A DNA stretch of 41,378 nucleotides from NCBI GenBank assembly GCA_021151665.1, contig JAGKWW010000027.1:1-41378 (forward strand). The letters run 5' to 3'. Under the pieces are notes generated by a model, which was given only the letters and a program-made list of their open reading frames with translations, did no database searches and had not been told where the DNA came from. The translations under genes and the position numbers were made by a program. Shown piece after piece: positions 14,567-22,489 of the stretch. Source of the stretch: Flavobacteriaceae bacterium (lineage in GTDB: Bacteria > Bacteroidota > Bacteroidia > Flavobacteriales > Flavobacteriaceae). Numbering within the stretch: the first letter of the stretch is position 1; each line of letters starts with the position of its first letter.

Positions 14567-16462
14567 ATGAAGTACCTTAAAGTTATAACGCTCTCGCTTA
14601 TGATTTCTGTTGCTGCCTATGCGCAGGAGTATAAAAAGCACACCGTAGCAAAAGGCGAGACAATAACCGACATCGCCAAAAAATACAGGATCACCCCATA
14701 CGATATTTACCGGCTTAACCCCGATTCTAAGAACGGTATAAAGGAAAACACGGTACTCCTCATTCCCGGCAAGCCGCTGCCCCCTGAAACAGATAAAGAG
14801 CAACCTACCAAAGTAGCTAATACAGTGCATGAGGTGCAGCCGAAAGAAACGCTGTACAGCCTTTGCAAAAAGTACGATGTTACGCCCGAAAGCATACGGA
14901 AGGCCAATCCGGGTCTTAAAGACAGCCTCCAGGTAGGGCAGAAACTTATTATCCCCGCAAAGGGAAGCGGCGTTGCAGCCCAGGTAAGAGAGGTAAAACA
15001 GGAAAAGAAAAGTGAGCAGACCTATTTTTACCATACTGTAGAGCAGGGCGAAACCAAATACGGTATCGCAAAAAAATACGGTATGTCGCTCCAGTTGCTG
15101 GAGTCGCTTAATCCCGCAGTAAAAGACACATTGCCCCTGGGGTATAAGCTGAAACTCTCTAAAGAGAGCGTAATTGAAAAAGAAACCGTCCCTGCTGATA
15201 CAAAAGCAGAGGCTACAGAATATGCCACTTATATTGTGCATCCTAAAGAAACGTTCTACAGCCTTACACGGCGCACCGGCTTAACCGAGGCGCAGATCAC
15301 AGAACTTAATCCGCAGGCTAAAGGCGGATTGAAGGAAGGGATGGAACTGCGTTTACCTAAAAGCGTTAATACCGAAGCCGTTGCTGCTTTTTCCGGCACT
15401 GTAAACCTGGCTTCGTCGCTGAACCGGAGCAATCCTAAAGAGCTGGCGATACTGCTTCCGTTCAACCTTTCCAAACTCGATGCCGATTCAACCAAAACAA
15501 CCACACAGCGCCTTCGCAGTGACAGGTTCCTTAACATGACCCTCGATTTTTATTCGGGAGCGCTTATGGCTATAGACTCTGCACGGGCATTGGGGCTTCC
15601 GCTGAAGGTGAGGATACTTGACTCGAAGGAAACAAAGACTACATCGGCCATTGCCGGGCTTAAAGCGAGCCTTTCGGGTGTAGATGCGGTTATCGGGCCG
15701 TTCTTCCAGAATAACGTGGAGTCGACGGCGGCGTTGCTCGGTACAATTCCGGTCATTTCTCCGTTGTCTAAAGATCCCGGGAAAGCCTACGCCAACCTTT
15801 TCCAGTCGATACCTACCACAGAAATGGTAAAGATGTCAATGCTTGAATACCTTAAAAATAAGGATGCCAATATCATTGCGGTGATCGACCCTAAAAAGGG
15901 AAGCTCGCGCCAGCTTATTGTGAAGAACCTGCCCGAGGCGAGGATATTGCAGGGCGCTGCCACCGATGCATCGATACGCCCGCTACTTGTAAAGGATAAG
16001 ATGAACTACGTAATACTCGACAGCGAAACGGTAGGCGTAATTGTGAATACCACTAAAGTACTTGCGGCAGCGCAGGCCGATTACAATATACAATTAGCCG
16101 CGCTTGACCCTAACCCCGCTTACGATAACGACGAGGTGCCGCTGACAAGGCTTACCGGCTTAAAGATGCTGTACCCATCGGTTACCAACGATGACGAAAC
16201 GCCGCAGGCTATGTTGTTTTCAAGGCTGTACAGAAACCAGAACGGAGTACTGCCTACGCAATTTGCAACCCGTGGCTTTGATGTGACTTTCGATACGATT
16301 TTAAGGCTTTTCCAGACAGAAAGCTTTGCAGAAACCTGCATGAAATCTACGGAGCAGGTGGAGAACAAATTTGAGTACACCAACATAAATAGCGGTAACT
16401 ATAACACCGGCGTCTACATTATGCAATATGGCGACGGCAACATCATAAAACAGGCACAATAA
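14567..16462 (+). CDS. Four-LysM protein with a periplasmic-binding-protein-like domain
   Basis: The 631-residue secreted protein has a signal peptide (cleavage near AYAQ, residue 20). Four LysM domains follow at about 24-68, 86-131, 155-199 and 218-262. From about 290 to the end is a domain resembling type 1 periplasmic binding proteins (ELAILLPFNLSKLD, LDFYSGALMAID, VDAVIGPFFQNNVES, PVISPLSKDP). The fold is like the substrate-binding parts of amino-acid ABC transporters, but no transporter gene is near. It is probably a cell-wall-bound sensor or scaffold, somewhat like the LysM/PBP-like activators of peptidoglycan synthesis; that function is inference. The first LysM is related to those of the two preceding genes. 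Its stop overlaps the next start (TAATG). Confidence 0.85.
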   Translation: MKYLKVITLSLMISVAAYAQEYKKHTVAKGETITDIAKKYRITPYDIYRLNPDSKNGIKENTVLLIPGKPLPPETDKEQPTKVANTVHEVQPKETLYSLCKKYDVTPESIRKANPGLKDSLQVGQKLIIPAKGSGVAAQVREVKQEKKSEQTYFYHTVEQGETKYGIAKKYGMSLQLLESLNPAVKDTLPLGYKLKLSKESVIEKETVPADTKAEATEYATYIVHPKETFYSLTRRTGLTEAQITELNPQAKGGLKEGMELRLPKSVNTEAVAAFSGTVNLASSLNRSNPKELAILLPFNLSKLDADSTKTTTQRLRSDRFLNMTLDFYSGALMAIDSARALGLPLKVRILDSKETKTTSAIAGLKASLSGVDAVIGPFFQNNVESTAALLGTIPVISPLSKDPGKAYANLFQSIPTTEMVKMSMLEYLKNKDANIIAVIDPKKGSSRQLIVKNLPEARILQGAATDASIRPLLVKDKMNYVILDSETVGVIVNTTKVLAAAQADYNIQLAALDPNPAYDNDEVPLTRLTGLKMLYPSVTNDDETPQAMLFSRLYRNQNGVLPTQFATRGFDVTFDTILRLFQTESFAETCMKSTEQVENKFEYTNINSGNYNTGVYIMQYGDGNIIKQAQ

Positions 16463-16863
16463 TGGCAACATCAAGAGTAACGTACCTCGGCGGATTGCGT
16501 ACATCGTCAATGCATTTGCAATCCGGAAGCACTATTCTTTCTGACGCTCCTACCGATAATAATGGCAAAGGTGAGGCTTTTTCCCCCACCGATATGGTGG
16601 CCAATTCCTTGGCTACCTGCATGATCACCGTGATGGGGATCAAAGCGCGCGAAATGGGTGTAGACATGGAAGGTTCGAAAGCAGAAGTGACAAAGATTAT
16701 GCAGGCGAGCCCACGCAAGATTGCCCGGATAGAGGTAGTTTTTGATATGAACTCTAACGCTGATGAAAAAGCAATGATTATTTTGGAGCGGACCGCATTG
16801 ACGTGCCCCGTATATCTTAGCCTTCATCCGGATATCGAAAAAGATATCGTTTTCAAATGGTAA
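16462..16863 (+). CDS. OsmC-family peroxiredoxin-like protein
   Basis: OsmC/Ohr proteins reduce organic hydroperoxides with two cysteines. The 133-residue length is typical. The paired cysteines are visible in NSLATCMITVMGIKA (near residue 53) and TALTCPVYLSLHPD (near 114), along with the early YLGGLRTSSMHLQSG and a PTDMVANSLA helix. The protein should be cytoplasmic. Its ATG overlaps the stop of the LysM/PBP gene by one base, so translation is probably coupled, although a functional tie to cell-wall proteins is not obvious. The next gene starts three bases after its stop. Subfamily (OsmC, Ohr or YhfA-like) cannot be fixed by eye; YhfA-like is plausible from the length. Confidence 0.88.
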   Translation: MATSRVTYLGGLRTSSMHLQSGSTILSDAPTDNNGKGEAFSPTDMVANSLATCMITVMGIKAREMGVDMEGSKAEVTKIMQASPRKIARIEVVFDMNSNADEKAMIILERTALTCPVYLSLHPDIEKDIVFKW

Positions 16864-16866
16864 GGG

Positions 16867-17097
16867 TTGGATAAGCAGCAGGAACTCCTTATAAAGCTGG
16901 CGCACACAAAAATGCCGTTCGGCAAGTACGAAGGGCGTTACCTTATCGACCTGCCCGAATACTACATGGTATGGTATCATGGCAAAGGTTTCCCGAAAGG
17001 GCAGTTGGGAGACCAGCTTAAGCTCGTGTACGAATTAAAGCTTAACGGGCTCGAAGAGTTGGTTCGTAACATTCGCAGAAACTACCCAAAACCTTAA
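16867..17097 (+). CDS. DUF3820 small protein
   Basis: The 76-residue protein shows the DUF3820 pattern: MPFGKYEGRYLIDLPEYYM, then WYHGKGFPKGQLG and KLNGLEELVR. In some bacteria this small domain is linked to 3'-5' exonucleases, but on its own its role is unknown. The start is a TTG at 16867 (reads MDKQQELLIKLAHTK), because the family extends well upstream of the internal Met16. The rare start and the three-base gap from osmC suggest coupled translation. Its TAA stop lies in the palindrome TTAA that also supplies the stop of the convergent T9SS gene, so there is no room for a terminator between them. Confidence 0.82.
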   Translation: MDKQQELLIKLAHTKMPFGKYEGRYLIDLPEYYMVWYHGKGFPKGQLGDQLKLVYELKLNGLEELVRNIRRNYPKP

Positions 17098-19556
17098 CGC
17101 ACTACATATACCCAGCCGGTTATAGGCTCGGGATATTCGGGATCATTAAGTTCCAATACAAAATAATACGTCCCGTCGGGCAAGCTGTTGTTTTGCGGGC
17201 CTATTTTAGCTTCGTTGGCAACGCCGTCCCAATCGGGCTGGCTGTGGTTGCCTGTCCACACCAGGTTGCCCCAACGATTGTATATGGAGATACGGAAGTT
17301 ATAAAAAATGTTCCGCAGGCCTTTCACAAAAAACGTATCGTTGCGCCCATCGCCGTTCGGTGTAACGTAATTATAGGTTTCGGGCGGACATTTTTTAGCA
17401 ATAAGATTAAAGGCGCCGGTAGTGTAACAGCCTTCTGTACTTTCCAGGCGCACATAGATTGTTTGCGGATTAGCAGTGCTGTGAAAGCTGCCCGGATTGG
17501 TAATTTCGTTTATCCCCGCAACGGCGTCCTGCTGCGTGGTGTAGAAAGTCACGGTGTCCGAAGGTTCGCTTTTCAGGCCATAAGTATAAGCGGAAAAGTC
17601 GAAAATGCCCGAATCAAATCCTATGTTGCATGTTACCAGGTCGGCTGGCTGCTCAAGCACAGGCGATATGATAAGGCTATACGATGCCGTAAAAGTATTG
17701 TTGGTTTCATTAGTTTCTTCTTCTGTACCTGTTCCATCTCCTACATCGTCTGCAGCAAAGGTGAGCGTGAAATCAAGCCCGGCGGTATCGGGAATGGTAA
17801 GCGCTACAATGCCCGATTCGCTGCCGTTAATGGGGATATCGACTACGGTTTGGGCCTGTCCCGCCAAGTAATTGTTGACGTAAAATGACAAGGAGGTACC
17901 GGCAGGCAAAATGTCCTGGCTATTGAAGTTGCCAACCGTATAGCTTACTGTTACCAACCTTGAGTTACACGACCGTTGCAGGTTGTCGATGGTAATCGTG
18001 GCATCCGGGAAATCGCAGTCTACTGCGGTAAGCAGGAACGATTTTATGCTATAGCAACCGTTGGCGTCCTCCAATCTGACAAATATGGGCTGGTTGGGTG
18101 TTGCAGATGTAAATTGAGAAATATTGATTATAGCATTTACGGCATTTTGGGCATGCGTTGCCGACTCATAAAAAGTTACCGTATCGGTGGGCAGGTTGGC
18201 CAGCGACTGAACATAAGAAGAGAAATCAAAAATGCCCGTTCCCCCTCCAATATCGCAGGCGGTTACATTGGCCGGTTGCTGCAACGCAGGCGACACCCAC
18301 AAGGTTACCGTTATCTCAAAAACATTATTTGCTTCGTTGGTTTCGGTTACGGTTCCCGTGCCCGACGGCGTCTGGTCGGCTATGAATTTTAGCTGGAACG
18401 GCGAAGATATTCCGGCGGGTATCGTCAGTATAATACTGCCGTTTTCACTCGCATCGATGGGCAGCGCCGCCGTGGTTGCGACCGATGTTAAGTAAGTGCC
18501 ATTAGCATAAATGGCTACCGGCGTATTTGCGGGAAGCACATCGGTACTGTTGCTATTGGATATAGTATAGTCTACCTTGATGATACGGGAGTTGCATTGC
18601 TGCTGTATATTGTTTACTGCCACTGTGGCGTCCGGCAACTGGCTGTTCAGCTTTGTCACTACGGCATTGACCATTACAAAGTCGCGCCCCGATTCCAGCT
18701 TAATAATTGCCGACTGGTCGCCTATCTGTATCATGTTCTGGATGTCGTACACATCAAGGTCCATGTTATACAGCATCGTAGATTCTGTGATGGTGTTAGT
18801 ACCGTTAAAGGCATTGGTGGGAGGATTGAGCGTGTTGCTCAATGTTGTTCCGTTTATCGTCAGTTTTTCGCCAATCTCAATTGAACGGTCACCTTCCCAA
18901 GCCACAAACCCGATCTTAGCGCCAATATTATCAATTACGTTAAGGCTTGGCAGGTTGATGGTAATATCACTCGGCACATACTGCATCCCATCATACAGGT
19001 TAAGCTGGTTAAGCGGCAGGTTATTATTTTTATACACCACAACCAATGTCCACCCGCCAAAGTTGGTGCCGTTCATGCAATAGATATTGGCATCGTATTC
19101 CGGATTTATCTCCGAAAGAACAGCGGTAAGGTCGAGGTCGCTAAGCGTATAGCTTCCCGGCCCGGCTTGCTGTACCAGCGTAGTTACATCGGCAAATGCC
19201 GCAAAAAAAGAACGGGGCACTCCGTCAGAGGTTAGCGCCACGTTTAGCGGAAAGGTGCGTTCTGCTATTATTTCCTGGCCGTTTAGCTTCACATTGAGGT
19301 CGCCCGTGCCCGATCCTGCCCAATACAGGAAAGCCTTTTCTATAACGTCATTCGAAGAAAGCTGGAGATCTGCCGATGAAGAGGTAAGTATAGTGCATGT
19401 GGCAAATGCGCCATTCTCCTCGGTGTTAAGCGTATTGCCGGCAAAAGTAAAGTCATACCTTCCGTTAAATTGCTGGTAGAGTGATATGTTTTGCGACCAA
19501 AGGTTTTTGCAAAGCAGCGTCAGGCACACCAGTATCAACAGTTTAGTAATTTTCAC
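17094..19556 (-). CDS. T9SS type B sorting-domain protein with internal duplication
   Basis: I take a GTG at 19556 as start, because it opens a good signal peptide (KITKLLILVCLTLL, cleavage near residue 22). An in-frame TTG at 19586 adds only ten residues before it. Of 820 residues, about 22-305 form a beta-rich N-terminal region with WAGSGTGDLNVKLNG and NGTNFGGWTLVVVY. Residues 308-513 and 517-721 are two copies of a 205-residue unit (CNSR, NSTDVLP/NSQDILP, TNEANN/TNETNN, GIFDFS, DTVTFY). Residues 724-820 are the type B C-terminal domain used by the type IX secretion system: TPNGDGRNDTFF, ISIYNRWGNLVW, LPDGTYYFVLEL and ITGWVYVV. The product should be exported and attached to the cell surface, probably as an adhesin; its ligand is unknown. 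It overlaps the convergent DUF3820 stop. Confidence 0.9.
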   Translation of the reverse strand: MKITKLLILVCLTLLCKNLWSQNISLYQQFNGRYDFTFAGNTLNTEENGAFATCTILTSSSADLQLSSNDVIEKAFLYWAGSGTGDLNVKLNGQEIIAERTFPLNVALTSDGVPRSFFAAFADVTTLVQQAGPGSYTLSDLDLTAVLSEINPEYDANIYCMNGTNFGGWTLVVVYKNNNLPLNQLNLYDGMQYVPSDITINLPSLNVIDNIGAKIGFVAWEGDRSIEIGEKLTINGTTLSNTLNPPTNAFNGTNTITESTMLYNMDLDVYDIQNMIQIGDQSAIIKLESGRDFVMVNAVVTKLNSQLPDATVAVNNIQQQCNSRIIKVDYTISNSNSTDVLPANTPVAIYANGTYLTSVATTAALPIDASENGSIILTIPAGISSPFQLKFIADQTPSGTGTVTETNEANNVFEITVTLWVSPALQQPANVTACDIGGGTGIFDFSSYVQSLANLPTDTVTFYESATHAQNAVNAIINISQFTSATPNQPIFVRLEDANGCYSIKSFLLTAVDCDFPDATITIDNLQRSCNSRLVTVSYTVGNFNSQDILPAGTSLSFYVNNYLAGQAQTVVDIPINGSESGIVALTIPDTAGLDFTLTFAADDVGDGTGTEEETNETNNTFTASYSLIISPVLEQPADLVTCNIGFDSGIFDFSAYTYGLKSEPSDTVTFYTTQQDAVAGINEITNPGSFHSTANPQTIYVRLESTEGCYTTGAFNLIAKKCPPETYNYVTPNGDGRNDTFFVKGLRNIFYNFRISIYNRWGNLVWTGNHSQPDWDGVANEAKIGPQNNSLPDGTYYFVLELNDPEYPEPITGWVYVVR
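17391..18635 (-). repeat. Tandem 205-residue duplication inside the T9SS gene
   Basis: The coding parts at about 18635-18018 and 18008-17391 encode two similar units placed end to end. They align along their full length without large gaps, sharing CNSR, DVLPA/DILPA, TNEANN/TNETNN, FDFSSY/FDFSAY, DTVTFY and the final DC/KC. Divergence is moderate, so the duplication is old. Confidence 0.8.
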
Positions 19557-19673
19557 AGCAAAAGGTATTGGGCTTAAAATTAGCAATTTTTAAGGAGGAT
19601 GGCTATGCAGTTAGGCAATAATAGCGGCTTTTGGCAAAATATCTTTACATTTACAAATATTTAAAACCTCCGG

Positions 19674-20645
19674 ATGTATAGCATTATCAGGTATGATGAG
19701 TCCCGTAAAACCGCTTGGAATCAAGCCGTCACTAAATCGAAGAACGGTACATTTCTTTTTTATCGCGACTTCATGGATTACCACAGCGACAGGTTTGCCG
19801 ATTTCTCGCTGATGGCGTATTGCAAAGGGAAAGTAGTTGCGTTGCTTCCGGCACATCTTGAAGGCAATATACTCATATCTCACGGAGGGCTTACCTACGG
19901 CAGCCTTGTGTACGGAACGGATATCCGGCTCAATGAGTTGCTTACTATTTTTAGTTCGATGCTCCGGTTTTTGGAGGCGAATCAAATCACCGCGCTTCGC
20001 CTGAAAATGATTCCGCTTATCTACCACAAACAGCCTGCTGAAGAGCTGGATTATTTGCTTTTTTTAATGAATGCAAAATTAGTGCGCCGCGATGCCCTTT
20101 CGGTAATAGATTACCGTAATCCGCTGCCTTTCACGAAAGACCGCCGTCAGTGCATACGCCGTGGCAAAGCTGCGGGGCTGGAAGTGAGGGAAGAAGCGTT
20201 GTTCGATGAGTTTTGGGAACAGTTGCTGATACCGAATCTTCAGGCGAAGCATGGGATAATGCCGGTGCACTCCGCCCGTGAAATGGCATTGCTGCATAGC
20301 CGGTTCCCGGAAAATATCCGGCATTTTAATGTCTATAACAAAGGTAAATTAGTGGCCGGAACCACAGTATTTGTTACTGATACCGTTGCTCATCCGCAAT
20401 ACATTTCGGGGCAGCATGACAAGAACCGCCTGGGCAGCCTTGACTTCTTGTACAACCACCTGATCACATATGTATTTACAGCTAAAGCGTATTTCGATTT
20501 TGGTATTTCGAATGAGGAGCAGGGCCGCAAAGTTAACCGGGGATTGATGTTCTGGAAAGAAAGCTTTGGTGCACGTACTATTACTCAGGATTTTTACGAT
20601 GTAGAAACGCGTAATTACCATCTCCTTGAAAATGTACTGATCTGA
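19674..20645 (+). CDS. FemAB/GNAT-like acyl- or aminoacyl-transferase
   Basis: The 323-residue cytoplasmic protein has the build of FemAB-like GNAT proteins often seen in polysaccharide loci. It has an N-terminal GNAT half (MYSIIRYDESRKTAWNQAV, then GTFLFYRDFMDYHSDRF) and a C-terminal half with RRGKAAGLEVREEA, GKLVAGTTVFV and YFDFGISNEEQGRKVNRGLM. This group includes enzymes that add acyl or amino-acid groups to glycans or peptidoglycan; the exact substrate here is unknown. Its stop overlaps the flippase ATG by one base (TGATG), so the two are probably one operon and the protein may modify a surface-glycan unit. The start is the first ATG in frame. Confidence 0.72.
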   Translation: MYSIIRYDESRKTAWNQAVTKSKNGTFLFYRDFMDYHSDRFADFSLMAYCKGKVVALLPAHLEGNILISHGGLTYGSLVYGTDIRLNELLTIFSSMLRFLEANQITALRLKMIPLIYHKQPAEELDYLLFLMNAKLVRRDALSVIDYRNPLPFTKDRRQCIRRGKAAGLEVREEALFDEFWEQLLIPNLQAKHGIMPVHSAREMALLHSRFPENIRHFNVYNKGKLVAGTTVFVTDTVAHPQYISGQHDKNRLGSLDFLYNHLITYVFTAKAYFDFGISNEEQGRKVNRGLMFWKESFGARTITQDFYDVETRNYHLLENVLI

Positions 20646-21934
20646 TGCTGCAGCGCGCCCGCAATATTACCCGTACCAGCTTTTTTAAGGTTACATCGCT
20701 CAATGCGGTGAACGTGGGTGTAAAAATTGCCGGCGGTCTGCTGGCTTCCAAGATGATTGCTATCTTCATTGGGCCTTCCGGAATGGCGCTTATGGGCAAC
20801 CTGCGCAACCTTCTTTCTTCGGTAGATACTTTTGCCACGCTGGGTTTTCAGAATGGTATTATTAAATACGTGGCCGAATATGAAGCAGATGAGCATAAGC
20901 TCCGGAAGTTTCTCACTACGCTTTTTATTACGGTTATCGTCTCGGTTATACTGTGCTCGGCTGCACTGCTTCTTTTCACCGGGCCTTTATGCGATTACAT
21001 TTTTCCGCTGAATCCCGAATATGCCTGGGTAATAAAAATACTTGCTTTTATACTGCCGTTGTACACCGGTAACCTGATATTTATGGCGGTACTTACCGGC
21101 CTTGGGGACTACCGGAAAGTTATCGGCGTTACAATATGGGGCAATGCGTCGGGGGTGTTGTCCTCTGCTTTGCTCATCTGGCAGATGGGCGTAGAGGGTG
21201 CTTTCCTGGCGCTGATCACGGCGCCTGTGCTTCAAATGGTCGTGGCATATTACCTGTTGCAAAAACGATTTCCCAGGCTGCTGTTTCTCGCGAAAGACCA
21301 TTTCGACAGTTCGTTCTTAAAAGGGCTGCTGTCCTATAGCCTGATGTCGCTGGCTACAGCAGTGCTTGGCGCCTTCATCTTACTGAACATACGGAACAGT
21401 ATATTAATAGACCAGGGCGCAGAAGAGGCGGGCTATTGGGAAGCGATGAACCGAATCTCAACCTTTTATATGCTTTTTGCCACAACGCTGCTTTCGGTGT
21501 ATTATCTGCCACGGCTTTCCGCTGCAGGAGAACGCACGGAAACTTCTGTGATTATTAGGGGTTATTATAAGCATCTAGTACCGTTGTTTGCTTTAGGGCT
21601 CGGTGTGCTTTTCATCATTAAGCATTATGTGGTAGGGCTAACGCTTTCCGCCGATTTTGAGCCTGCCGAAGAATTGTTTAAATGGCAACTGGCGGGCGAT
21701 TTCCTGAAGGTTTGTTCTATGATACTGGCTTACCAGTTCTTTGCCCGTAAAATGACAACCGCCTATATCGTGAGTGAAATGTTGTCGTTTGCTGCCTTGT
21801 TCTTTTTTGCAAAAACGTTCATCCCGGTTTACGGTACAGAAGGGGCAGTAATGGCACACTTATTTACGTACGCATTATATCTCGCCGGACTGCTCGTGTA
21901 TTTCCGTAAAACCGTTTTCGGCAGGGCGGTGTAG
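20645..21934 (+). CDS. wzx: O-antigen translocase (Wzx-like flippase)
   Basis: The 429-residue membrane protein of the MATE/MOP class has about 12 hydrophobic segments. It starts with the pattern of the polysaccharide flippase group (SFFKVTSLNAVNVGVKIAGG, IGPSGMALMGNLRNL, FATLGFQNGIIKYVAEYE), close to O-antigen translocases of the WzxE kind. It should flip a lipid-linked glycan unit across the inner membrane. It follows the FemAB-like gene with overlapping stop and start. Its last 60 bases overlap the 3' end of the convergent HAD phosphatase gene, an unusual amount. No Wzy polymerase is obvious in the window. The family is clear; the gene symbol is by analogy. Confidence 0.85.
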   Translation: MLQRARNITRTSFFKVTSLNAVNVGVKIAGGLLASKMIAIFIGPSGMALMGNLRNLLSSVDTFATLGFQNGIIKYVAEYEADEHKLRKFLTTLFITVIVSVILCSAALLLFTGPLCDYIFPLNPEYAWVIKILAFILPLYTGNLIFMAVLTGLGDYRKVIGVTIWGNASGVLSSALLIWQMGVEGAFLALITAPVLQMVVAYYLLQKRFPRLLFLAKDHFDSSFLKGLLSYSLMSLATAVLGAFILLNIRNSILIDQGAEEAGYWEAMNRISTFYMLFATTLLSVYYLPRLSAAGERTETSVIIRGYYKHLVPLFALGLGVLFIIKHYVVGLTLSADFEPAEELFKWQLAGDFLKVCSMILAYQFFARKMTTAYIVSEMLSFAALFFFAKTFIPVYGTEGAVMAHLFTYALYLAGLLVYFRKTVFGRAV

Positions 21935-22489
21935 CTGTAGCATCTCGCGGTCGCCACGGCCTTTTCCATAAACATAAACCTCGCTATAGCTATCCACGTC
22001 GATATGTTCGCGGATGCGCTCTACCTTCTCCGACCCGCGGCAGTTTTTTGTAACTAACCTGCCGGTCAGTTGGCCGTTAACCGATTCCATTTCCGTGGCG
22101 ATAAGTTCTAGCTTGTTCGCTATACACCAGTCCCTAAGCCATAGCGAGCAGGAAGCAGACACAATGTAAATGTGGTGGCCGGATGCGCGGTGCTGTTTTA
22201 ATTTTTGGGAAAGGCCATGGTCTAAATTGTTCCCGATTTTCAATGAAAAATCCTTCACCTTTTCCTTGCAATCCTGTTCGCTTTTTCCGGCAAAGAAACA
22301 ACGCAGGTACGCGATTTTCGCCGACTCACGGGAAATAATTCCTAATTTCATGAGAATAAGAATTGGGGAGATTAGTGCCATTCCCGTGTAAAAGCGTGTC
22401 CTGCCGAACGCGAACTTTGTGAAGTCGAGCATGGAATCGCCTTTATACAGTGTGTGATCGAAATCGAAAAGTGCGAGCGGCCTTTTCAT
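21875..22489 (-). CDS. HAD-IB family phosphatase
   Basis: The 204-residue protein has HAD motif I DFDHTLYKGDS (nucleophile Asp9 and Asp11), motif II VSAS (110-113), a motif III Lys in GSEKVERI (Lys155) and motif IV YGKGRGDREML (Asp180). All catalytic residues are present. The C-terminal tail after motif IV looks shorter and less typical than usual for this group. Its ATG overlaps the stop of the UbiA-like gene by one base (TAATG), the tightest coupling possible. It is a good candidate for the phosphatase that removes the 5-phosphate from polyprenyl-phosphoryl-5-phosphoribose made by that enzyme (inference). Its 3' end overlaps the convergent wzx by 60 bases. A serine-phosphatase-type role is the alternative. 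Confidence 0.85.
   Translation of the reverse strand: MKRPLALFDFDHTLYKGDSMLDFTKFAFGRTRFYTGMALISPILILMKLGIISRESAKIAYLRCFFAGKSEQDCKEKVKDFSLKIGNNLDHGLSQKLKQHRASGHHIYIVSASCSLWLRDWCIANKLELIATEMESVNGQLTGRLVTKNCRGSEKVERIREHIDVDSYSEVYVYGKGRGDREMLQLHRPAENGFTEIHEQSGEI

Noticed and set aside
14135..15241. 368-codon open frame on the minus strand across two LysM genes
   Set aside because: It crosses two real genes and the strong terminator between them, and its translation is Phe/Cys/Tyr-rich low-quality sequence with no recognisable domain.
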